Numbered from the stretch's first letter, positions 43,753 through 52,928 are shown. The stretch is 64,000 nucleotides of DNA from Tenuibacillus multivorans (GCF_900103915.1 NZ_FNIG01000005.1:157874-221873); one strand, 5' to 3'. Program-made: numbers and translations. Notes: generated by a model from the letters alone, not told the origin.

Positions 43753-43781
43753 ATAAACTATTTAATATTAAAATAGTTTAT
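43753..43781. promoter_or_regulatory. Large inverted repeat between divergent salvage genes
   Basis: Perfect 11-base arms ATAAACTATTT (43753-43763) and AAATAGTTTAT (43771-43781) surround a seven-base centre. It is centred about 40 bases from the kinase start and 100 from the amidohydrolase start. Its position and symmetry fit an operator for both genes. Confidence 0.55.
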
Positions 43782-43807
43782 AAAATTGTGAGAGCGATGG
43801 TGTCTAT

Positions 43808-44782
43808 ATGGTTTATGTGATTGGAATAGATGGTGGTGGCACTAAAACGAAAGCGGTTCTGGCTGACCAAACTGGCCAGGTTTTTGCTACTGCTGCAGGT
43901 GGTCCGAGCAATCCGAATTCAGTAACGGAACATGAGATATATGAATCATTATCGGAGCTATTTAAATCTCTAAAAAAACAGTCACCTGAGGCGTTTGATC
44001 AAGTGTCTATTTGTTTTGCCGGTATGTCTGGTGTCGGATTAGATCCTAATCAAAGCTCTTTAAAAACGGTTTTAACAAACATATGTCAACCTTATGATAT
44101 GGATGTCGAGTTAGCCCATGACGGTGTGATTGCGCTATATGTTGGTACGGGTGGTCAGGATGGTATTGTTCATATTTCTGGAACTGGCTCAATTACATAT
44201 GCCATAAAGGATAATCTTATAAAAAGAGCAGGGGGCTGGGGGTATCTTTTCGATGATTTAGGTAGCGGTTATTCTATAGGTAAGGAGACGTTGGCCGCCG
44301 TTCTCCAGGAATATGATGGTCGGGGCGAACGTACGGTTTTAACCTCAAAAGTTTTACAATACTTTAATGCAGACATTCCACCTGACCTTGTTTCGTTAAT
44401 CTATCAGGCCTCAAACCATCGCACACTCATTGCGCAACTATCTAAATTAACGTTTGATGCCTATGAAGAAGGGGATGACGTCTCCATTCAAATCATCAAA
44501 CAGGCTGCCAAGGATATTAGCCATTCGATCAAGTCATTAGCTAACGATGTATATGCTAACCATGATCAAGTGAATGTTGTGTTATCAGGCGGTTTATTTA
44601 AACGGGACCACATCATGATTCCGTTAATAAAAGATGATTTAAAGGGTACGGGTCACGCGTATAACCTTCAATTATTATATGCTGAACCTGTTTTTGGTGC
44701 TGTCATTGGGGGATTAAAGCATTTAGGACTAGAGATTTCAGAGGGATTTATGGAAAATATATTAGTTAAACATAATGTTTAA
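43808..44782 (+). CDS. GlcNAc/MurNAc kinase-like protein (BadF/BadG family)
   Basis: A 324-residue ATPase-fold kinase. The ATP loop is VIGIDGGGTKTKAVLAD, and the sugar-binding and phosphate regions include ISGTGSITYA and RAGGWGYLFDDLGSGYSIG, as in N-acetylglucosamine kinase and clostridial MurK, which phosphorylates both GlcNAc and MurNAc. It would produce GlcNAc-6-P (for NagA) or MurNAc-6-P (for MurQ), and both enzymes are encoded nearby. It is the only gene between the large inverted repeat and a degraded AT-rich stretch. Whether it takes GlcNAc, MurNAc or glucosamine cannot be told. Confidence 0.8.
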   Translation: MVYVIGIDGGGTKTKAVLADQTGQVFATAAGGPSNPNSVTEHEIYESLSELFKSLKKQSPEAFDQVSICFAGMSGVGLDPNQSSLKTVLTNICQPYDMDVELAHDGVIALYVGTGGQDGIVHISGTGSITYAIKDNLIKRAGGWGYLFDDLGSGYSIGKETLAAVLQEYDGRGERTVLTSKVLQYFNADIPPDLVSLIYQASNHRTLIAQLSKLTFDAYEEGDDVSIQIIKQAAKDISHSIKSLANDVYANHDQVNVVLSGGLFKRDHIMIPLIKDDLKGTGHAYNLQLLYAEPVFGAVIGGLKHLGLEISEGFMENILVKHNV

Positions 44783-44808
44783 GTCCCTTTAATAAGAAAC
44801 AAATAACA

Positions 44809-44895
44809 TCACCCGTAGATATCAATTCCAACTACACTCTTATCCTTTTCATCAACAACTAAAACAATTTGTTTTTGCCAATGTACTGAAAGCAC
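44809..44895 (-). pseudogene. Possible degraded gene end
   Basis: An open frame of 28 codons reads as a plausible protein C-terminus (HWQKQIVLVVDEKDKSVVGI, then DIYG and a stop). It lacks a credible start: a TGA lies close upstream and only a GTG is available. It could be the tail of a lost gene in an AT-rich stretch. I do not recognise the family. Confidence 0.25.
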
Positions 44896-44929
44896 GAATA
44901 GTCACTGACTCTTTTATTTACAAAAATCA

Positions 44930-45592
44930 CTACTCTTGTTCTTTTTGATCAGATAAAATTTCGACGTTTATTATTTGTAGATTCTTGCCAAGCTCTTTTA
45001 ACCAGTTATGTATATCAAGATCGTTATCTTTGATATTATTAAACTCATCTTTTGTAAGAAGTTCTTTCCCTAACTCAGTAAGGGAAGTTTTGTTTGTATA
45101 TTCGTTTTCATCAAATGAAACAAAATCACCAGCTTCTTGGATGACACGTCGAAATTTTGAACCCACCTTAGAAGAAGATTTTATCTCTGGAACATCATTT
45201 TGTTCGTTATATTCAACCACACGGTAGGTCGTTGCTTTCTTTGTTCCATTAACCTCAACAAGAAAAATTTGTCCTTTTCCTTTCGCAACTTTAAAAAGTC
45301 TTTCTTCTTGATCCTCTATCCATTTCCCTAAATAAGGGAATAACTTTTCTTCTAATTGTTGATGTTCCTTTAATAATTCTTCTCTTTCACGCCAATCCAT
45401 TCGCAACAACTGATCTGATGATAATTCAGTACCGCAAACATTACAAACATGCGTGTATGGGAATACAAAAGGGATCCAGCAAAAGAAAATGCCATATGGA
45501 ATGAATAAAAGAATTACGCAGACTACGACACGTAAACCTATGGAATATGTTTTTTCCACATCATCACTTTTACATTCTGGACATATATCCAT
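44930..45592 (-). CDS. Unknown membrane protein with split zinc ribbon
   Basis: A 220-residue protein I cannot assign. CPEC (Cys 4, Cys 7) and CNVC (Cys 50, Cys 53) look like the two knuckles of one zinc ribbon, but a hydrophobic stretch of about 30 residues (residues 19-46, with a Pro-Tyr-Gly turn) lies between them, long enough for a membrane hairpin. After this come a Glu/Leu-rich coiled-coil-like helix (WREREELLKEHQQLEEKL) and a soluble C-terminal domain. The start at 45592 follows AGGAGGGTG; the longer frame adds 20 hydrophobic residues without a ribosome site. Its codon use is more AT-rich than its neighbours, suggesting recent acquisition. Confidence 0.65.
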   Translation of the reverse strand: MDICPECKSDDVEKTYSIGLRVVVCVILLFIPYGIFFCWIPFVFPYTHVCNVCGTELSSDQLLRMDWREREELLKEHQQLEEKLFPYLGKWIEDQEERLFKVAKGKGQIFLVEVNGTKKATTYRVVEYNEQNDVPEIKSSSKVGSKFRRVIQEAGDFVSFDENEYTNKTSLTELGKELLTKDEFNNIKDNDLDIHNWLKELGKNLQIINVEILSDQKEQE

Positions 45593-45652
45593 AAACACCC
45601 TCCTACTCATAAGTATTTCATATAAAATCAGCCTTACTAAAAATTCATTCAA

Positions 45653-46206
45653 ATTAAACTGCGTTGTTTCTCAATAAATCCTTCATGTTAAGCCAACTTC
45701 CACATAGTTTAACAAGGACAATCAATCCATAACTTATTCTTGAACCATTTGTTTCAAAATGTATAATTTTTCCTTTTGTTTTTGGCTATGTTCGATATAC
45801 ATTTGTAGATTATATACACTATCGTAATTTATCATTCTCAAATTCATATTCGAAACCTAATACATTTTCATATAGAAAAAAATCTCTTATTATTGTGAAA
45901 TACCTTGTTCATACTTTAAATTTATACTTTTCGATAATCCTAATAGTTCTCCAATGTCCATGATTGTTCTCATCCTTTCTTTCCCCAGATAGTACAACAC
46001 CTTAGTTGCTACATTATTCTTATATCGATTTTAACATAATTTTCTATTTAATCTTCAATAAAATAAAAATTCACACAAAAAGTACACCCACCACAATATT
46101 TAATTCGGCTTCATGAATAGCAACAGCAACGTGGGTTTATGTGTACCTCTAAACAGAATGAACACTTTGATTTTCTTTAGAATAAAAAAATATTTTATAA
46201 TTATTC
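45653..46206. other. AT-rich stretch without a confident gene
   Basis: About 550 bases of visibly AT-rich sequence. Two tiny minus-strand frames occur: 45890-45961 (23 residues, with AAAGGATG upstream) and 45734-45847 (37 residues, weak ribosome site). Neither matches anything I know. An imperfect hairpin GTACACCCAC / GTGGGTTTATGTGTAC lies at about 46081-46162. Together with the remnant at 44809 the region looks like decayed acquired DNA. Confidence 0.4.
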
Positions 46207-46230
46207 TGAAAACATTGATATATTATTTCA
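46207..46230. promoter_or_regulatory. Candidate MurR-like operator upstream of anmK
   Basis: TGAAA (46207) and TTTCA (46226-46230) form an imperfect dyad. It contains AAAACATTGA (46209-46218) and ATATTATTTCA (46220-46230). Both sequences recur between glcD and nagA (59467-59514), the second as its complement TGAAATAATAT. It lies 50 bases before the anmK start. Confidence 0.5.
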
Positions 46231-46279
46231 ATTCGATTATGATAAATTTAAGTGATTACATCAAAAAGGGCTGTTTTTT

Positions 46280-47449
46280 ATGAATGAGCAAAATCAAATG
46301 ACGGTATGTGGTGTCATGTCAGGGACCTCTTTGGACGGAGTCGATGTGGCTATTGTTCATTTCGAGAATATAGAGGATGACCTGCAGTTTGAATTAAAAT
46401 ATTTTACAACGATTCCATATACTCATGATTTGCAAAAACGTCTACAATCAATCGTTCAACTGACAAGTCAGTCCCCAGACATCTCATCGATGAATATGCT
46501 ACTTGGTGAAACATATGCCAAAGCTGTCAATCAGGCCATTGAACAATCAGGTCTGGAAAAGCACCAAATTGATTTGATTAGTTCACACGGCCAAACGATT
46601 TTTCACAACCCAACACCAACTCAACAGGATCCACTCCACCGTCCCAACACTTTACAAATTGGAGATATTAGTGTTATCGCAGAATTAACGGGCATTCCTA
46701 CAATAGGTGACTTCCGGACGAGGGATATGGCGGTTGGTGGGCAAGGGGCCCCGTTAGTCCCTTATGCCGATTACGAACTCTTTCGTTCCCAAGATGTTGG
46801 TCGAATACTTGTTAATATAGGTGGGATTTCTAATATGACCTTATTGAAAAAAGGGTGTCATGCAGATGAGGTCATTGCCTATGACACGGGTCCAGGGAAC
46901 ATGCTGATTGATGCCTTTGTGACTTGGCATTCCAAAGGTGAGATGACGTTTGATGAAGATGGCCAATTGGCAAGTCAAGGACAGGTTAACCATCAATGGC
47001 TCAATGAACTCCTAAAACATCCTTATTTTTCAGAGCGCCCGCCTAAAAGCACGGGGAGAGAGCAGTTTGGGATTGATTACGCCAAAACATTATGGCAGCA
47101 AGCGAAGGCAAAAAACATCTCGGAGTTGGATCGAATAGCCACTATAACAGATCTAACCGCTCATACATTAGCTGATTCACTTAATCAACACATTAATGAA
47201 GATGATATAAAAGAAATTTACATAAGTGGTGGGGGCTTTCGAAATCAATACTTGATGGCTAGATTGAAAGAAGCGCTACCGGAACATATTAATCTACAAT
47301 CCACCCAAACATTAGGGATTGATCAGGACGCGAAGGAAGCGATTGTGTTTGCTTTACTCGGTTATTTAGGTTTTAACCGAAAAACAAATAACCTACCATC
47401 AGCAACTGGAGCTCGTAAAAGTGTCGTGATGGGGAAAATTTCTTGGTAA
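46280..47449 (+). CDS. anmK: Anhydro-N-acetylmuramic acid kinase
   Basis: A 389-residue kinase that opens and phosphorylates 1,6-anhydro-MurNAc to MurNAc-6-P. The ATP-binding start is CGVMSGTSLDGVDVAIV (about residues 10-26). Other family blocks are SSHGQTIFHNP, TIGDFRTRDMAVGGQGAPLV (catalytic Asp in this block), RILVNIGGISNMT, DTGPGNMLID and ISGGGFRN. The gene is followed by murQ, the enzyme for its product. Its presence implies that the cell makes or encounters products of lytic transglycosylases. Confidence 0.94.
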   Translation: MNEQNQMTVCGVMSGTSLDGVDVAIVHFENIEDDLQFELKYFTTIPYTHDLQKRLQSIVQLTSQSPDISSMNMLLGETYAKAVNQAIEQSGLEKHQIDLISSHGQTIFHNPTPTQQDPLHRPNTLQIGDISVIAELTGIPTIGDFRTRDMAVGGQGAPLVPYADYELFRSQDVGRILVNIGGISNMTLLKKGCHADEVIAYDTGPGNMLIDAFVTWHSKGEMTFDEDGQLASQGQVNHQWLNELLKHPYFSERPPKSTGREQFGIDYAKTLWQQAKAKNISELDRIATITDLTAHTLADSLNQHINEDDIKEIYISGGGFRNQYLMARLKEALPEHINLQSTQTLGIDQDAKEAIVFALLGYLGFNRKTNNLPSATGARKSVVMGKISW

Positions 47450-47478
47450 TCGAAAACTATAGCTAGGAAGGTTGAAAA

Positions 47479-48390
47479 ATGGAGAGACTTACGAAATTAA
47501 CTACCGAAATGTATAATTCAAAATCGAATCATTTAGACCAAATGTCAACAGGTGAGATCTTAAGATTGATGAATGAAGAAGATCGACTCATACCTGCAGC
47601 AATCGAAAAAGTTTTACCCCATGTGGAAAAGGTCATTGAAGCCGTTTATGAAGCGTTTAAAAATGATGGTCGTTTATTCTATGTAGGTGCTGGCACTAGT
47701 GGTCGAATTGGGCTGTTAGATGCCGTTGAATGTCCGCCAACTTTTAGTACATCGTCAGATAAAGTTCAAGCTGTTCTAGCTGGTGGGCCTGATGCCATGA
47801 TGGTTTCCGTTGAAGGCGCCGAGGATGACCCTGAGTTAGGTGCTCAAGATTTAAAAGAACGTCACTTAAATGAACGTGATGTCGTTATAGGTATTGCTGC
47901 TAGTGGTAGAACGCCTTATGTTAAAGGGGCATTAAGTTACGCGTCTGATGTCGGAGCAACAGTTGTTAGTCTAACGAGTAATGAAAATGCTGAAATTAGC
48001 AAGCATGCGGATATCGCCATCGAAGTGATGACGGGACCAGAAATTTTGACAGGGTCAACGCGGTTAAAAGCAGCAACCGCACATAAAATGATTCTCAATA
48101 TGATTTCAACAGCTTCCATGGTTAAGTATGGAAAGGTTTATCAAAATTTAATGGTCGATGTTAACGCGACGAATTATAAATTGCGAGAACGTTCTAAGCA
48201 AATCATATGTGAAGCGACCCAAGTAACATATGACGAGGCGGAAGAGGTTTTAGAAGAGACGAATTATGAAGTAAAACCAGCCATCGTTATGATTTTAGCA
48301 AATGTCGATTACAACGCTGCCAAACGGTTACTCGATCAGACAAATGGTTTTGTAAGAGATGCCATTAATTATCATTCGAAAAATATTTAA
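47479..48390 (+). CDS. murQ: N-acetylmuramic acid 6-phosphate etherase
   Basis: A 303-residue SIS-domain lyase that splits MurNAc-6-P into GlcNAc-6-P and D-lactate. The signature YVGAGTSGRIGLLDAVECPP (residues about 73-92) contains the catalytic Glu, and the second SIS motif is IGIAASGRTPYVKGA. TGPEILTGSTRLKAATAHKM is a further family block. It lies between anmK and a serine hydrolase, in line with the muropeptide salvage pathway. A UBA-like helical tail (residues about 245-300) is typical. Confidence 0.95.
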   Translation: MERLTKLTTEMYNSKSNHLDQMSTGEILRLMNEEDRLIPAAIEKVLPHVEKVIEAVYEAFKNDGRLFYVGAGTSGRIGLLDAVECPPTFSTSSDKVQAVLAGGPDAMMVSVEGAEDDPELGAQDLKERHLNERDVVIGIAASGRTPYVKGALSYASDVGATVVSLTSNENAEISKHADIAIEVMTGPEILTGSTRLKAATAHKMILNMISTASMVKYGKVYQNLMVDVNATNYKLRERSKQIICEATQVTYDEAEEVLEETNYEVKPAIVMILANVDYNAAKRLLDQTNGFVRDAINYHSKNI

Positions 48391-48417
48391 AACGCTTACA
48401 TCTGACGAGGTGTTTAG

Positions 48418-49485
48418 ATGACCCATTTAAACGATCAGTTAAATACTATTCTGCTCGATTATATGAAACAAAACTATTTTACTGGAGCTGTTTGTTTAGT
48501 CAAGAGAGGAGATGAAACGCTTTATGAGGCCTCTTTTGGCTATACCAATAGAGATAAAACTCAAAAAGTTAATCCAAATACGATGTTTGATCTTGCTAGT
48601 TTAACGAAACTTTTTACTTCGACGTTAATCTTGAAGCTCATCACAAACGACAAACTTTCCTTAGATACGCAGCTATATGACTGTTTACCAGCAACGAAGC
48701 ATCATCCCATCCTATCATCAATCACCATTTTTGAGTTATTAACACACACATCTGGATTAAGAGCCTGGTATCCATTTTACTCACATTCTAAAACTAATTT
48801 GTTTGAAATCTTATGCAACATCGATTTAAAGCACCATAAGGAAGAGGATGTCGTTTACAGTGATCTTAATTATATTCTACTTGGAAAGGTGATTGAATAT
48901 CAGTATTCACAGCCTCTAGATCAAGTCGTTAGCACGGTTTTATCTAAATACATAAATAGTAACAGCTTAACCTATGGAACTGTTGACCCTGTTCGAGTCG
49001 CGGCAACTGAATTCGGTAATCAAATCGAAATGAACATGTGTGAAGAGCGTGGTATTCCATTTGACCAATGGCGAACAACGAATCAACCCATCATGGGTGA
49101 AGTTAATGATGGCAATACATTTTATTTTTTTAATGGTGTTTCAGGACATGCTGGACTTTTTGGTACAGCAGAGGATGTCAGTAAATTAGGGGCTATTTAT
49201 TTGAAAGGAGGGAACGGTGGTGCATCGTTTATAGACGATAGACTTTTAAAAGAAGCCTATCAATCTCAAAAGGGAAACCGCGGATTGGGTTGGCATTCTG
49301 GTGCGCCTTTTCCTAGAGGCGTAGGTCATACAGGCTTTACAGGTACGGCTCTATGGATTGTACCTGAAGATCAACTCAATGTCACGTTATTAACCAATCG
49401 GCTAAACGTCGATCAACCTAAAGATATTCAACCTTTACGTATGGAAATTTTTGAAACAATTATAAGGGGGATAAAACATGTTTAA
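48418..49485 (+). CDS. Beta-lactamase-family serine hydrolase (class C type)
   Basis: A 355-residue serine hydrolase of the Beta-lactamase/PBP4* group. The nucleophile motif is SLTK (Ser 61, Lys 64) in FDLASLTKLFTST. The second motif is YSD (Tyr 147), and the third is HTG in GVGHTGFTGTA, in place of KTG. B. subtilis has AmiE (YbbE) of this family in its murQ operon, acting as a MurNAc-L-Ala amidase. Unlike AmiE, this protein has no signal peptide, so it would act in the cytoplasm on imported muropeptides. Its stop overlaps the next gene, the peptide-binding lipoprotein, by eight bases. Confidence 0.8.
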   Translation: MTHLNDQLNTILLDYMKQNYFTGAVCLVKRGDETLYEASFGYTNRDKTQKVNPNTMFDLASLTKLFTSTLILKLITNDKLSLDTQLYDCLPATKHHPILSSITIFELLTHTSGLRAWYPFYSHSKTNLFEILCNIDLKHHKEEDVVYSDLNYILLGKVIEYQYSQPLDQVVSTVLSKYINSNSLTYGTVDPVRVAATEFGNQIEMNMCEERGIPFDQWRTTNQPIMGEVNDGNTFYFFNGVSGHAGLFGTAEDVSKLGAIYLKGGNGGASFIDDRLLKEAYQSQKGNRGLGWHSGAPFPRGVGHTGFTGTALWIVPEDQLNVTLLTNRLNVDQPKDIQPLRMEIFETIIRGIKHV

Positions 49486-51004
49486 TCGTAAATGGTTTTT
49501 AGCAACTGTCATGATGTTACTTGTTTCATTATTGTTGGTTGCTTGTTCCAACGAAGAATCATCATCCGATGTTGAACAAGTCCTTAAGATTGCGAATGAT
49601 CAAGAGCCAGCAGGGTTGGATCCACATAAAACGCCTGCGCACTCATCGGTTAGAATTTATTCACAAGTTTATAGCGGTCTTGTTGCCTTTAATGAAAATA
49701 TGGAAATTGTAGGTGATTTGGCGTCTGAGTGGGAGCAGCCAGATAATCAAACATATATATTTAAGCTACGTGAAGGTGTTACATTCCATAATGGAAGCGA
49801 AGTGACAGCTGAGGACGTCAAGTATAGTTTTGAAAGAATTATGGCGGAAGAAACGGCTTCTCACATTGCCTCATATTTTTCAAATGTCGAGAGCATCGAG
49901 GTTTTGGGTGAATATGAAGTCCAGTTTAATTTAAGCAGTCCTGATGCAACCTTTTTATCTAATTTAACTAATGCGAGTGCGGCGATTGTTGATCAGGAAG
50001 TTGTTGAGGAAAATGGAGATTTACAGCAAGTAGCGGTCGGAACAGGTCCGTTTAAGTTTGTGGAATGGGTGCCTGACAACCGCGTCAGTTTAGTCAAAAA
50101 CGAAGATTATTTTATCGATGGTCAGCCAAAATTAGATGAAGTGATTTATTACACGATGAAAGAAGAGTCGGCAAGGTTATCCGCGATACGTACAGGTGAA
50201 GTTGATATGACGACTTTAACAGCACAATCGGCTTCACTCATTGAAGGAGAAGAAGCAATTGATATTAAAAGCTATCAATCGCTAGAGTATAGTTACGTCG
50301 GGTTTAACGTTAATTCGGAGCCACTCAATAATCAAAAAGTAAGGCAGGCATTAAGCTTAGCAACGAATCGTGAGAGTGTGGCAGACATTGTCTGGAATGG
50401 CGATGCGGTCGTATCTGGTCCAGTAGCTCCTTCGATGGGGGATTGGGCAATCGATGTTGGAAGTCATGAGCTTTATCAAAACGATATCGAAAAAGCAAAA
50501 TCATTACTAGAAGAAGCGGGTTACCCAGATGGTTTTGAGATTACGATTACAACGGCTTCTACTTATGCAGACATGGTTGATACAGCACAAGTCCTACAGC
50601 AGCAATGGGAAGAAATTGGTGTTAACGCCGACATTAAACAAATTGAGTGGGGCGAGTATATTGATACGTGGTCCAATACATCTGCTGATATTTTAATCGG
50701 TCGTAATGGATCGGGAACAGACCCAGATCGTGCGTTAAATTATTTCTTCCATACAGATGGTTCAGCCAATGTTTGGGGATTCAGTGATTCAGAGTATGAC
50801 GCACTAGTGGAACAAGGTGTCGTAACCGTTGATCAGGCAGAACGTCAAGAGATTTACAATGAAGCTCAAAATCTATTACTAGACTTATCGCCAAATCTAT
50901 TTTTAGTTTCACCGATGAAATATGTAGCGGTAAGAGATTCGGTCGTAGACTTTACGCCTTATCCGCATGACGGTGAAGACATTGTCGAAGTATCAAAACA
51001 ATAA
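49478..51004 (+). CDS. Peptide/muropeptide ABC transporter substrate-binding lipoprotein
   Basis: A 508-residue SBP_bac_5 (OppA/DppA) protein. The signal peptide ends in lipobox LVAC (Cys 23) and the mature protein begins with Ser/Glu/Asp residues. Family blocks include FKLREGVTFHNGSEVTAEDV, then TGPFKFVEW and NQKVRQALSLATNRE. Its location, overlapping the serine hydrolase gene and preceding two permeases and two ATPases, indicates the receptor of a Dpp/Opp-type importer. Given murQ and anmK upstream, the likely ligands are cell-wall peptides or muropeptides. Confidence 0.88.
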   Translation: MFNRKWFLATVMMLLVSLLLVACSNEESSSDVEQVLKIANDQEPAGLDPHKTPAHSSVRIYSQVYSGLVAFNENMEIVGDLASEWEQPDNQTYIFKLREGVTFHNGSEVTAEDVKYSFERIMAEETASHIASYFSNVESIEVLGEYEVQFNLSSPDATFLSNLTNASAAIVDQEVVEENGDLQQVAVGTGPFKFVEWVPDNRVSLVKNEDYFIDGQPKLDEVIYYTMKEESARLSAIRTGEVDMTTLTAQSASLIEGEEAIDIKSYQSLEYSYVGFNVNSEPLNNQKVRQALSLATNRESVADIVWNGDAVVSGPVAPSMGDWAIDVGSHELYQNDIEKAKSLLEEAGYPDGFEITITTASTYADMVDTAQVLQQQWEEIGVNADIKQIEWGEYIDTWSNTSADILIGRNGSGTDPDRALNYFFHTDGSANVWGFSDSEYDALVEQGVVTVDQAERQEIYNEAQNLLLDLSPNLFLVSPMKYVAVRDSVVDFTPYPHDGEDIVEVSKQ

Positions 51005-51013
51005 ACAAAAACC

Positions 51014-51045
51014 GAGGCTGCTTGTAATAAGTGGCCTCTCATTTT
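51014..51045 (+). terminator. Hairpin between binding protein and permease genes
   Basis: GAGGCTGCTT (51014-51023) pairs with AAGTGGCCTC (51029-51038), with two G-T pairs, then a T-rich end. It may reduce permease expression below that of the binding protein, as proposed for the TRAP operons. Confidence 0.6.
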
Positions 51046-51058
51046 AAGGGTGAGCACG

Positions 51059-52003
51059 ATGTACGCTTATATTATTAGACGTTTATTGATGTTAATACCG
51101 GTACTTTTTGGGGTGTCGGTTGTTATTTTTTTCACACTTAGAATTATTCCGGGTGATGTCGCTCAAACCATTTTAGGAACGGATGCAACGGAAGATGCCT
51201 TAGCCCAATTAAGAAAAGACTTTGGCTTAGATCAACCCGTTATGAAACAATATTTTAGTTGGATGGGTGGCGTTTTAGTCGGAGACTTTGGCGAATCAAT
51301 GCGTACAGGAAGGGACGTACTCCCAGATATTTTAAATCGCTTTAAAATCACGTTTGAATTAGCGATTTTATCGGCTATCATCTCATGGATCATTGCTATT
51401 CCATTAGGCGTCATAGCTGGTATCAAGCGTAATTCAAAAACAGATTTTACGGTAAGGATTATTTCATTATTGGGCGTATCAATTCCTAACTTTGCGCTAG
51501 CAACCGTTTTAATCCTAGTACTAGCTTTAACTTTTTCATACAGTCCACCAGTCGGTTATGTGGGTTTCTTTGAAGACCCGATAAAAAATCTCCAAATCTT
51601 AATATTACCGGCTATTGTGCTCGGAACAGCTATGGCTGGAGCGGTTATGAGGATGACGCGTTCATCCATTTTAGAAATCTTAAGACAAGATTTTGTTCGA
51701 ACGATTCGCGCAAAGGGTGCTAAAGAACGACTAGTGATTTTTAATCATGCACTTAGAAATGCTATGATTCCGATTTTAACGATTATTGGTATGCAAATTG
51801 GTGTTTTATTAGGTGGAACGGTTATCATTGAACAGATTTTTTCATTACCTGGGTTAGGTCAATTAGTGTTAACTAGCATAAACCAAAGGGATTTCACCGT
51901 TATTCAAGGTGCTGTGTTATTTATTGCCTTTGTATTTGTCATGATCAACTTACTAGTCGATTTACTCTATTCATACTTGGATCCAAGAATTACGTACAAG
52001 TAA
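51059..52003 (+). CDS. dppB: Peptide ABC transporter permease (DppB/OppB type)
   Basis: A 314-residue BPD_transp_1 permease with six predicted helices. N-terminal IIRRLLMLIPVLFGVSVVIF and RIIPGDVA are typical of DppB, as is the GDFGESMRTGRDV segment. The coupling motif is TIRAKGAKERLVIFNHALRN. The start is ATG 51059 behind AAGGGTGAG. It forms a heterodimer with the next permease. Confidence 0.9.
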   Translation: MYAYIIRRLLMLIPVLFGVSVVIFFTLRIIPGDVAQTILGTDATEDALAQLRKDFGLDQPVMKQYFSWMGGVLVGDFGESMRTGRDVLPDILNRFKITFELAILSAIISWIIAIPLGVIAGIKRNSKTDFTVRIISLLGVSIPNFALATVLILVLALTFSYSPPVGYVGFFEDPIKNLQILILPAIVLGTAMAGAVMRMTRSSILEILRQDFVRTIRAKGAKERLVIFNHALRNAMIPILTIIGMQIGVLLGGTVIIEQIFSLPGLGQLVLTSINQRDFTVIQGAVLFIAFVFVMINLLVDLLYSYLDPRITYK

Positions 52004-52067
52004 AGCAGGCAGTTTATGTCGCACTTTAAGAATGTTTAAAGATGTTAAAGGAAGTGTGTGATAAGAC

Positions 52068-52898
52068 ATGAAGGATTTTACTCAACGCTTAATAGAAGAC
52101 AAGGTCGGGTTAATAGGTTTTATAGGCATATTTATCGTCGTCTTGTTAGCGATATTTGCCCCTTTAATTGCACCATATGAACCGGATGAAATGTTTACGA
52201 ATCATGTCATGGAAGGACCGAGTAGTCAGTTTTTATTTGGAACTGATGAATTTGGACGAGACATTTTTTCAAGAATTGTTTACGGTGCACAGGTGTCACT
52301 TCAGGTCGGACTGATTGCCGTAAGCATTGGAGCCATTGGCGGGCTTATTTTTGGACTCATTAGTGGTTACTTTCAAGGAAAACTTGATCAGGTCATTATG
52401 CGAATCATGGATGTGTTTTTTGCCTTTCCAGATATACTACTAGCTTTAACCATAGTGGCAGTATTGGGGCCAAGTCTTACGAATACGATGATTGCCATCG
52501 GGATTGTATTTATGCCTGTGTTTACAAGGCTTGTTCGTTCTGCGGTGATGACTGTTAAGGAAAATGAGTATATTACGAATGCTCAAGCGATCGGTGTTCG
52601 ACCATCAATGATTATTATTAAGCATATCATCCCTAATATTATGGCGCCATTTATTGTGCAAATAACATTAGCCTTATCGGGAGCTATTTTGACTGAAGCA
52701 GCCTTAAGCTTCCTTGGCTTAGGCGTACAACCGCCGGATCCTTCTTGGGGTATGATGTTGAATGATGCTAGAGCTTATATGGAATTCGGACCTTGGACGA
52801 TTCTATTTCCTGCTGCAGCGATCGTTTTCACCATTTTTTGCTTTAACTTACTAGGAGATAGTTTAAGAGATCTATTGGACCCTAAGTTAAAACAATAG
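52068..52898 (+). CDS. dppC: Peptide ABC transporter permease (DppC/OppC type)
   Basis: A 276-residue BPD_transp_1 permease with the DppC hallmark FGTDEFGRDIFSRIVYGA (about residues 58-75) and the coupling loop NAQAIGVRPSMIIIKHIIPN. The C-terminal ALSFLGLGVQPPDPSWGMML is a strong family signature. The gene lies 64 bases after dppB. Confidence 0.92.
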   Translation: MKDFTQRLIEDKVGLIGFIGIFIVVLLAIFAPLIAPYEPDEMFTNHVMEGPSSQFLFGTDEFGRDIFSRIVYGAQVSLQVGLIAVSIGAIGGLIFGLISGYFQGKLDQVIMRIMDVFFAFPDILLALTIVAVLGPSLTNTMIAIGIVFMPVFTRLVRSAVMTVKENEYITNAQAIGVRPSMIIIKHIIPNIMAPFIVQITLALSGAILTEAALSFLGLGVQPPDPSWGMMLNDARAYMEFGPWTILFPAAAIVFTIFCFNLLGDSLRDLLDPKLKQ

Positions 52899-52928
52899 TT
52901 CACTTAAACTGGTGTAAGGAGGTTTACC

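Noticed and set aside
45734..45847. 37-codon minus-strand frame
   Set aside because: Weak ribosome site and no resemblance to Spo0E-type or other small Bacillus proteins.
45890..45961. 23-codon minus-strand frame with AAAGGATG upstream
   Set aside because: It has a ribosome-like site, but it is too short to test by eye and has no recognisable family; recorded under the non-coding stretch.
48387..48400. cre-like TTAAAACGCTTACA between murQ and the serine hydrolase gene
   Set aside because: One mismatch to the pattern, but it spans the murQ stop codon inside an operon in AT-rich sequence, so chance is more likely than CcpA control.
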